In this document: piece after piece, positions 52,456-64,000 of the stretch | Layout: each line of letters opens with the position of its first letter | How positions within the stretch are numbered: position 1 is the stretch's first letter | NCBI GenBank assembly: GCA_017871115.1 | Contig: JAFCIZ010000002.1 | Coordinates: 2,935,501-2,999,500 of the forward strand | Length of the DNA: 64,000 nt | Reading direction: 5' to 3' | From: Cunninghamella blakesleeana | Taxonomy: Eukaryota; Mucoromycota; Mucoromycetes; Mucorales; Cunninghamellaceae | Notes under the pieces: generated by a model | Database searches by the model: none | What the model was told of the DNA's origin: nothing | The model's input: only the letters and a program-made list of their open reading frames with translations | Program-made: the position numbers and the translations under genes

Positions 52456-52785
52456 ATGAAAATGAATATTGTTGCACCTTGTCCAAAAAAACCTTCTTCT
52501 TTACAAGATTACCATTCAACCCAACGTCAACAAGAAGATGATGCTTATAATGAACTTCGTCAAATTCTTCAATCCCAATCACGACATTATGGCCCAATAA
52601 GACTAGACGATCCTATTATCACTCGTACTACCAACCCTTTACCTTTTGATTCCAGTTTTATTCCTTTACATCAAGCGGTTTCTCATCTCCAAGTCTCTTC
52701 TTCTTCAAACGAAAGACATGTGAATAATCGTCCTCGATCTCTTAGTGTTGGTAATTCCCGTCCTATGGCTAATCTGGTTCATTAG
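52456..52785 (+). CDS. Short protein of unknown function with TNPLPFD motif
   Basis: A single exon of 109 residues (MKMNIVAPCPKKPSSLQDYH onward) with balanced composition in an otherwise AT-only region, a CT-rich upstream tract and a good stop context, so probably real. A short amphipathic segment (EDDAYNELRQILQSQ) is followed by TTNPLPFDSSFIPLHQAVSH and a Ser/Arg-rich C-terminus (RPRSLSVGNSRP) that could hold a phosphosite. No domain recognised. The heptapeptide TNPLPFD also occurs in the PAK kinase linker in this window. The protein may be mostly disordered. Confidence 0.6.
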   Translation: MKMNIVAPCPKKPSSLQDYHSTQRQQEDDAYNELRQILQSQSRHYGPIRLDDPIITRTTNPLPFDSSFIPLHQAVSHLQVSSSSNERHVNNRPRSLSVGNSRPMANLVH

Positions 52786-53660
52786 TCATATGTATAAAAC
52801 TCTTTGTTAAAAAAAAAAAAAAATCTCGGGGGAGGGTTATTTTTTCTTTTGTTCTAATTTTATTCCATCTAATTCTTTTTTTTTATATATACATAATTAT
52901 TTTATTGTAAATATTTTTTCTATATTATTCTATTTTATGATCATAAAAAAAATCTTTTTTATGGTTGTTCTTTCTTCTATTTGTTACACATCTAAATATA
53001 CAAAAAAAAAAAATAACCAATGTCTATACATCAATTATTATTATTATTATATTCCTTTTTTTTATAAAATCTCTTTATTATGTCAAATTATATCTGTTTA
53101 TAGTTGTATAGTCATTTATCCTTTATTATTATTTTTTATTCTTTTTATTTTTTTCTAATAAAAATAAAAAATCATATTTTGACGCAATACTTTTATCTAC
53201 TATACATATATGTTTTAATAGATTTCACACTGAACCAATCATATGGCTTTAAAATGAATATCACAAACAAAACAAAAAAAAAAAAAACGCTTCCGAAAAA
53301 GTAACATTTCCTTATCAATCTTAGAGGAGAAATAAACCTAAAAAAAAGAGTAGCATTTTTTTTTATAATGTTACGTATTATTTATTTATTTATTTATTTT
53401 TTCAAAAAAGTATTTAAAAGAAATTACATTTAATTGTAATGATTTATTTATTTTAAAAAAAAAAAAGGGTATATAATAATAAATATTAATTAATTAACTA
53501 GGGTATAAATATATAAATATATATTAAGTTTACTTTGCATACATATATGAGAATAATGAGGATGATGTAAATAAATACACATTGAAATAATAATAATAAT
53601 AATTTTTTTGTTCATTTGTTTGTTTTTTATAAAGATCTTCGTTTTTGTTGTTGTTACTAT
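52786..53660. other. Tail-to-tail AT-rich spacer
   Basis: About 870 bases between the 3' ends of two convergent genes. Poly-A/T tracts, a TTTA run at about 53380-53400 and short hydrophobic chance frames only. Nothing else supported. Confidence 0.45.
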
Positions 53661-55488
53661 TTATTTATTTATCTTCTTTTTATCATCTTCTGTTTCTTCT
53701 TTTTCCAACATACTATTAGGACCTTGAATGACATTAATTGCAATAGCCATGGATAAAACTATGGCAAATCTACACCATCGTTGCACTTTGTGTATCAATT
53801 TCACGGGTGAATTTTGTGTGACCACGAGTTTATTTTGCTCTTCTTTTTTCATCGCCATTGTTGTCGCTGTTAGATTTGGATATAAATTATAAGAAGGAAT
53901 GTGATTTGAATGAATGGGAGCAAAAAGTGAATGATTATCGTCATCTTCTCCTTCATGGTGTAGTAATTTATATCCATGATTTGTATGATTATAAGTTGTA
54001 AATAATTCAGCTTCATTTTCATAATCATGGTGGTCTTCGCTGGAGTAATAAAAACATGATAAGTCTGTAAAATGATATTCTGTATTAGAAAATGGATCAA
54101 TGATAATGGATGGCGAAGAAGTTGTATTATTGTTGTTATTATGCATTTGCCAATTTTCTTGTTGATTTACATGTTTATTATTATTATTATTATTTTCAAT
54201 GTGATGTTGTTGTTGCTGATCGGAAGAGATATCTATTAACCGATCTCTACGCCACGCATTTTCTAATTCTGACATTAAATCTTTTCCAGGAGTGATTGTT
54301 GTTGTTGTACATAATTGGCTATAAAGAGGATTGTTATTTTGTTTCAAACCAAGGTAATGTTGGCTACTATCAAAAGAATCTGTTGTAGTTAAATTATCAT
54401 GAATTAAATCAATAGGATGGTGATAAGAGTGAAATAAATCAGGCTCATTATTTAAAGTAATGGACAAAAGATGGCGATGCTCCTCTAAAGATAAATGAAG
54501 ATCGTGAATTTGATCAAATTGTTGTTGATAGGCTAATTGGAGCTGCTGATAATCGTGCTGTGACCCTTCATAATGTTGATATTGTTGCTTCAATTGATAA
54601 AGTTGGGATAAAGCATGATTTAATTTTTCTTGTACGGTCTTTTTTGTAAATATCAGTTGATTGTTTTCATTCTCTAAATTGGTAATATGCTGTTGTAGTT
54701 CTTTTAACAATGTTTCATGTTGATATAAATTATTATTATTATTATTTTGATCTTCACTATCCGTACGATTTGTATATTGATTTTGTTGTTGTTCTAATTC
54801 TTCAATATGCTGTGTGGCTAAATTTAAGTGATTGGTTAATAATTTAATGTCATTTTGTAAGGCTCTTGTCTTTTTAGAGTGAAGGGTTTGCAATTGACTA
54901 GATTGATTTTGCGCGCTTTCTAATAATTGTTCCAGCTCCATGTTTTTATCTTCTAAATCATGAATAGATAATTTTAATGTATTTTCTTGGTGAAGTAACT
55001 TGTTTTGATCAAAATAATGCTGTTGCTGTTGATCCTTTTCTATTTGATTCATTAATGATTCATATTGTGAATGAAGTTTCATATTATCTTGTAAAAGGTA
55101 TTCTTTAATTTCTGTTATTAAATATAAATCTATAAAATATAGATTGTAAATAAAGTGTATGAGTAAAAGGAAAAGAATAAAAAAAAATTAATAATAATGA
55201 GTGAATGAAGAGAGGGAGAGAGAGAGGAATAAAAACAAAAAAGTGAAAGAGAAAGAAAGATAGAGAAAAAAAAATCGTTTCATGTTTTTTAATTTTATTT
55301 ATTTTTTATTTACCATATTCTTTTTCACGAAGCGTTGCATTAGCATTTTTTAAAAGGCCGACGGCCTCGGCGACCGATTTATTGGCAACCCATGATGACA
55401 TGGAAGATAAAGTAGGTGAAGTAGGTTCAACCCAACTATTATTATTATCCATAGGACGAATTGAATGAAACGATTGACTAGTAAGCAT
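53661..55488 (-). CDS. Coiled-coil protein with C-terminal membrane anchor, function unknown
   Basis: Two exons (55314-55488 and 53661-55129) join in frame into 547 residues. The ATG at 55488 is the first usable start. After a Ser-rich N-terminus (TSPTLSSMSSWVANKSVAEA) a long Gln-rich coiled coil runs from about 40 to 275 (LKLSIHDLEDKNMELEQLLE, LQQHITNLENENNQL). A disordered His/Asn/Asp-rich middle follows. A single hydrophobic segment lies near the C-terminus (about 510-528, WCRFAIVLSMAIAINVIQG) with a 19-residue charged tail, the layout of a tail-anchored protein. This fits tethers or organelle-surface scaffolds, but I do not recognise a family. No signal peptide. Confidence 0.7.
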
Positions 55489-56168
55489 TGCTAAATTAAA
55501 TATTGATAATAACAATAATAATATTTAAAAAAAAGAGTGTGAAGAAAAAAAAATGAATGAAGTAATAAAATGAATGAAAGTTATATATTTTATGAAAGAG
55601 AAGAAAAGAAAAGAAAGAGATTTAAAAAAAGTAGATATCTATTTAAAGAGAAAGAAAAAAAGAAAAAAAAAGGAGGAAGGACGAAGAAAAAAAAAAGTAC
55701 AAAGGGGAGTTATAAAAATACCATATATTTATATAAATATATTTAAGTGTGTATGTGTGTGTGTGTGTGAATAGAATTAACGAGTGATAGACAAGAGTGA
55801 GTGAATGATTTTTTTTTTTTTCTGAAATGTATAAAATTTCGAAAATCATTATCCTCCTTTCCCTTTTTACATATCTCCTTAAGAGTCCGGCATATAATAT
55901 ACATTGAATTTCATATGATATCCCCTACATATGTTTTTATTTGGCGTTGTTTTTTTTTTATTTAAAGTCATTCACGGGAAATAATTAAGAAAGGAAATAC
56001 ATACACAAAATGATGCATATTATCCACAAGATATAATTTTATTTTATTTTTTTAGCGCACTGACCCAATATATATATATAATAAACTAAAAATATATTTT
56101 ACCTTTTTTATTTATATATTTATTTATTTACATACTTACATACATTAGCGAAAAAAAAAAAAAGATAA
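55489..56168. other. Intergenic region with GT dinucleotide repeat
   Basis: About 680 bases upstream of the coiled-coil gene and downstream of the RecQ gene, both on the minus strand. A purine-rich stretch (55574-55700, the mirror of the usual CT tract on the minus strand) probably marks the coiled-coil gene promoter. A GTGTGTGT microsatellite lies at 55748-55769. No gene seen. Confidence 0.45.
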
Positions 56169-59213
<3,045 letters not shown>

Positions 59214-59790
59214 ATTTTTTAAAGAAAAGAAAAAAAAAAGTGTGAAAGAGAGAGAAAAAAAACAATTCAAACTCCTTTTTTTTTTTTATCAATTGAAAAC
59301 GAAAAATAACAATAAAGAATAAAATAATTATGCAAAAATAAAAAAAAATATAGATTTTTATTATATAATATATTATTTTTCATATGTCAACTTCTTGTAT
59401 TATATATTTTTATATAAACATATATACGATAATAATAATAACTTTATATTATATATATTTATTAATATAATCATAGTTTTAAAAAAAGAACAACTATATA
59501 ATAAAACAGTAGTACAAAAAATTTAAATAACGAATAAATAATTAAAATTTAAAAAATCATTTTTTTTTTTCTTTTTTCACTTCTCTTTTCTCTTTATTCC
59601 TCTTTTTTTATAACCCCTTCCAGTCCTTTTTTATTTTCTTTATACTTTCCTTTAAACCTTACTTTCCTTTACTTTCCCTTTTTATTTCCCTCTCTATTTC
59701 CTCTTTCAGTTTACCGCTTTTTTTTATATCAACCAATCTATTCCATTATTCAACCTATACATTCCTTTATTATTATTCCTTTAAAAAAAA
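59214..59790. promoter_or_regulatory. Divergent promoter region between RecQ and homeobox genes
   Basis: 577 bases between opposite start codons. From 59561 to 59715 the plus strand is almost pure pyrimidine (CTTTTTTCACTTCTCTTTTC and following), typical of the leader/promoter of the homeobox gene at 59791. The RecQ side is plain AT-rich sequence. Confidence 0.5.
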
Positions 59791-61203
59791 ATGAATTCCC
59801 TTCTTCCCCTTTCTCCTCAAGACGATGCTCAATCCAAAAAACGTACTCGAGTCACACCTACACAGCTAGTCGTATTAGAAGATACTTTTGCAGTTAGTGC
59901 TACACCTGATAGTAAAATGAGAAAACACTTGGCTTTAAAGCTACAAATGCCTGAACGATCAATTCAAATATGGTTTCAAAATAGAAGAGCTAAAGTTAAA
60001 ATGTTACAACGTCGTGCTGTTTTAAGGGAAGAACAAGATGCTGTAAGAGCTAAATTATATTCAGATTCAGCTGCTGCTTTACACCATCATCATCACCAAC
60101 AACCTTATTGGTTTGGTCCTCCTCCTCCTCCACCTTCTACTTCTGCTTATTTACCTCAACATCATCATCATCACCAATTAAAAGTACCTATTCAACGATC
60201 TTGGAGTTCTGATCCATCCCTTCCCCCTCCTCCCCCACCACCACCTTTCCCACCATCTTCACTTTCTATGTATACTTCAAATTCATTAAGTGATACTATC
60301 TCTTTGGATGAAAAAGATCCTTTTTACCCTGGAAATATCTCTTTATCCCCAACCCCTGTTACTGATATAAGTAAAATATAGAAAGAATATATATATAGAA
60401 ATGATAATGATAAAAAAAAAACTATTAATTTGGAAAAGCAAGTGAAAAAGATAAATATAGATAAAATAAATAAATAAATTAAATTATATATATAAATTTT
60501 ATTATTTTTAGATCCAGACACATTAAAATCATTAAATGATTCAACGGCATTTTTGAACAATACCACCAACACTAACACCACCAACACTACTACTACAGCA
60601 ACAACAAATACTGATATCTCAACTGGTATTATTAATGCAAACGCCATCACCATAGGTACATGGCATAGAATGAAAATCAATCAACAAGATTTATTATGTT
60701 GCTTCCAATTGTCAGAACGTACATTTGAATGGCATATTCGAGATAGTAATTACCATTTTAAAATGGTTATTTCCTTTGATATATTGACTTCATTAGATAT
60801 TACGATATCAGAAAATGGTATGTTTGCACAAATTGATATGGATTTAAACGAAGCACCCTTATTTTATATGGAAAATAGAGACGATGCTACTTGGATTCAA
60901 TGCAGTGATTTTACTGAAGGAATGCAAGCAACATGTCATTTACATCATACTATTCGTGGATTAGCTTCAGATTTAAGACAAGAAATCTTTGGTATTATTG
61001 GTATGGATCATCACTTATGTCAAATCATTCGTTTCCCTATGATTTCTACACCATCCCATCATTTACCTCTTACTACCGCTACTACAGCAGCAACAGCTGA
61101 CCAAGATGCTGTCGATTTTTCATCACTCATGTCATGGCGCCATCAAAGTGTTCCTTTAAATATGAAAGATTTTGAATGGTCTCATCCTTCAACTACTTTT
61201 TAA
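59791..61203 (+). CDS. Homeobox transcription factor, Phx1/Hoy1-like
   Basis: Two exons (59791-60370 and 60512-61203) join in frame into 423 residues. A homeodomain occupies about 14-75: KKRTRVTPTQLVVLEDTFAV at the start and SIQIWFQNRRAKVKMLQRRA as helix 3, with the invariant Trp, Phe, Asn and Arg present. His and Pro runs follow. The C-terminal part carries a conserved-looking globular segment (ITIGTWHRMKINQQDLLCCF, FEWHIRDSNYHFKMVISFDI, WIQCSDFTEGMQATCHLHHT) that also occurs downstream of the homeodomain in fungal Phx1/Hoy1-type regulators, as I remember them. Those act in morphogenesis and nutrient survival. Target genes cannot be read from this sequence. Confidence 0.88.
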
Positions 61204-61589
61204 AAAAAAAAATCCATCTATCTATTTATTTATTATTGTTATTTTTATCCTTCATTCAATATCTCATTTTTATTTTTATATTTTTTTTTTTTTTCATTAT
61301 ATGTTTTTTTTATATATTTTATTATTATTATTACATTGATACTTTATTATAAGGTAAATAAAATACATTCTATTTATTTGTTTTAATTCGGAAGTGGCAA
61401 CTTTTTTTTTTTACCCAACAACATTGAGTTCGGGATTCCAAAAAAGGATAATGCTATTCCCCACAAAAAATAGTTTTTAAATTTGTCCCTATTTTTTTGC
61501 TTTTTTTTTATTTTCTTTCGCTTTAATTTTTTTTAAAAAATACCTATTTGAATAGTATACCATTTTATATATTAAAAAGAACAGCATAA

Positions 61590-61629
<40 letters not shown>

Positions 61630-61688
61630 TTACATTTATATATTTATATATATACTAATCTATTCATTTATAACCAAGGATTATATAC
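61204..61688. other. AT-rich spacer upstream of the FMP27/BLTP2-like gene
   Basis: About 480 bases with poly-T tracts and a TA microsatellite (61590-61628) shortly before the next start codon. A GGTGGAA-type patch is absent and no coding frame is seen. Promoter function is presumed from position. Confidence 0.4.
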
Positions 61689-64000
61689 ATGGTTTATATT
61701 GCATTACTACTTGTTCTCATTACTATCCTAATATGTTTTATTCTTTTTATAAAGCAAAAAATAATCCTAAAATTCAAACTAAAATTCGACATTGGTTTTT
61801 TATCACTTCGTGATTTTTCTTTATTCATTAATAATCATTGGTCTCTTACTATTCAACACGTCCAACTTCAATTCGTACACCCTATTTCCTTTTCATTTAC
61901 TTCCTTTTTTATTATTCGGATTCATATACATGGAGTGACTCTACGAACCAATAAAAAGGAACCCTCTTCTTCACTTACAAAAAGGAAAAATATATCGACA
62001 TTCTTCTCTTTCTCCTTCTTCTTCAGCTGGCTTAGACATCTATTTCAATGGCTTCACCCTACTCTTCAATTTTTATTCACATTGCCTATTCAATGGTGCT
62101 TATTCTTTATAGATCGATATATACAAATAAAAATACAGGATATAATTTGGATTATTTTTTATCTGGAAAATGAAAAAGATCATTATTGTTTACAAATAGA
62201 TTCATTGGATTGTCAAAGCATTTTAAATGTCATGATAACGGATGAAACATCTTTATTACCCTCCTCCTCCAAGTACACCCTGAAACAAACTCAGCATATG
62301 TTTCTAAAAAAACAAATCAACTTATCTATTGTATTACATTCTCTTCAATTTAAAGCTATTTCTTCCTCATCAGCATTAACACCCATTCTATCTAAAACAA
62401 ATGGTTCTATCAATGTATTTTTCAATTTAGCTTCAGATTGCCTTACTCTTTATGGTATTCATTGCGATATTTTATTTGACGACTTTCAAACTCATCTATA
62501 CCCAATTTCCAATAATATCATAAATGATAACAATCAAAATATGGTATATAAATTGAAAAATAAATAAAAATAAAAACATAAACAAATGGTCCTACTTCTC
62601 TTTTTTCTTTTTTTAATATATACTAAAATATACATTATTATCATTTTTTGTTCTTTATTTTAGGCGGATTTATTAAGCAATAAGACGAATGATATAAACC
62701 AAGTTCAAAACAATTTACTAAATAAGGTACAAATTTAATATATTAATATATACAAATGTAATTTTTTTAAAAAGTATTAAACTATTATATATATATATAT
62801 ATTATATACTTTATATGCAGCTATCCACTTGGTGCTTTTTAACATGGACAATAAAATCGCCAAAACTTGGTATATTGTATGACTTTAACAGTAATGATAA
62901 TATGGTTCATACTCGATGGGAAATTGAAAACCTATATGTATCTTATTTGGCTACTACTACAATTATGCAAAAAAATGAAACTCAAAAATATGATCTTAAA
63001 ATAACAATGAACTCTGTTTTATATCAGTTAAAAGATGATTTAGCACCAGATAGCACCATAAAATTATTTTGTACTTCCAATTTATTAATGCATGCAAGCT
63101 TATCTCATCACAAGACTCAACCTCTTCATATTAATAATAGCATGTTGCAATTCGTTTTTAACCTCAGCCAGCCACAATTAACTATTGATGTTACTAAACT
63201 TCAATTATTGAAATCATGGACCCAGCAAATCAAATCATCATTCTCATCAACAGCAAATAATGAATCCATACATAAAAATAATAATATAAAGTATGATGAT
63301 AGCACAAATAATATTATAAATCATGATCAACTTCAAGTACCATTGCCTATGATGGATATTTCTCTTGTTTTATTATCACCATCTATTCAGTTTATTGATT
63401 ACTCTTTTAAAGATAAATCCACTGTTTCTACTAATAATACTAGGGAAACTAGAGTGTCGGGCTCTTTGGAATGTGCAAGTATAAGGTGTTTAATTTCTGG
63501 TGAATATGAACCAAAAAGTGGCTCTTCTTTATTATCGTCATCAACAGCAGCTCTTCGTAGAAAACGTTCTTCAACACTTATCAAGAGAATTTCATCCTTA
63601 TCTAACCTTAAAAGAAACAGTAATGATAATGATAATAACAATCATCGACCCAAAGTGACATATTCATTCCCTTCATCTTCACGTATATATAAAATGACAT
63701 TCTGGTTAAATATTGACGAAATGTATGTCAAGTATCTCCAACAAAATAGTAATAAAAATAATTGGACCCCATTCATATCATCAAAACATTTAGATTTAGC
63801 ATTCAACATACAATTTATACCCTCACCTCATTTAATTCAGCCAGATAATATAACAGATGGTGAAATTCAAGCTACAATGGAGCAGTCATATTTATATGTT
63901 TGTAATAATATACTAGATGATCAACCTATTGTATATTGGGTTAATTTGCTACAACCACTATTAGGATCACCTTCTATACCTATTGATCCTTCACCACATT
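61689..64000 (+). CDS. FMP27/BLTP2-like bridge lipid-transfer protein, N-terminal part (runs off window)
   Basis: Three exons are visible (61689-62543, 62664-62726, 62821 to the window end), all in frame and open at the edge, about 699 residues so far. It begins with one membrane segment (residues 3-22, YIALLLVLITILICFILFI), then LKFDIGFLSLRDFSLFINNH, WSLTIQHVQLQFVHP and alternating beta-type segments (FNLSQPQLTIDVTKLQLLKS, VPLPMMDISLVLLSPSIQFI). An N-terminal anchor followed by endless beta-rich repeats of this sort is the pattern of repeating-beta-groove proteins at membrane contact sites; the second block fits Fmp27/Hobbit/KIAA0100 best. Csf1/BLTP1 is an alternative. Such proteins exceed 2000 residues, so most lies outside. 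Confidence 0.65.

Noticed and set aside
59214..59270. RecQ start 19 codons further upstream
   Set aside because: The added residues (MNCFFSLSFTLFFFFSL) are read from a poly-T/CT promoter-like tract. RECQL1 proteins begin at the MDQ-type coiled coil.

Overview
The window is very AT-rich, gene-dense DNA from a fungus, most likely an early-diverging filamentous one (Mucoromycota is my best guess; no marker in the window fixes the genus). The reasons are: short spliceosomal introns of about 60-250 bases with GTAAGT/GTAAAT donors and TAG acceptors; a chitin deacetylase and the chitin-precursor enzyme GFA1; an FH3/FH1/FH2/DAD formin, a CRIB-containing PAK kinase, a CLIP-170-like protein and Atg13; homopolymeric Asn, Gln, His and Ser runs; and pyrimidine-rich tracts ahead of start codons. 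Exon models were joined by hand so that every splice keeps the reading frame. They are predictions from sequence and have not been confirmed by transcripts.

Layout from left to right: the N-terminal half of a PAK/Ste20 kinase (minus, cut by the window edge); a small coiled-coil protein (plus); a CLIP-170-like microtubule plus-end protein with two C-terminal zinc knuckles (plus); a 14-exon formin (minus); then, from a shared promoter region, the arginine-specific carbamoyl-phosphate synthase large subunit (plus) with a 26-codon upstream ORF; a MITE-like inverted repeat; RPAP1 (plus); a small Cys-rich protein (plus).

From 27 to 32 kb gene density drops. This part holds two copies of one TIR DNA transposon (one internally deleted, one with a decayed DDE transposase) on either side of a small membrane protein with a PPSY motif. 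It is followed by NPR2 (GATOR1), a GPI-type chitin deacetylase, GFA1, ATG13, a HEAT-repeat protein resembling the dynein-arm assembly factor DNAAF5/HEATR2, a six-exon gene joining a C2H2 finger to a CENP-Q-like coiled coil (minus), a short unknown protein, a tail-anchored-type coiled-coil protein (minus), a RECQL1-type helicase with altered motifs (minus), a Phx1/Hoy1-like homeobox regulator, and the start of an FMP27/BLTP2-like bridge lipid-transfer protein that runs off the right edge.

Themes: polarity and cytoskeleton (PAK, CLIP-170, formin) fill the left third. Chitin/chitosan metabolism (chitin deacetylase beside GFA1) sits between two nutrient-signalling genes (NPR2 and ATG13, both tied to TORC1). 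There is no operon logic here and most genes have their own promoter region. I found no rRNA, tRNA or CRISPR. The best candidates for something undescribed are the C2H2/CENP-Q-like gene, the DNAAF5-like protein in a presumably non-flagellated fungus, the RecQ with a lost aromatic-loop Trp, and the CPA2 upstream ORF.
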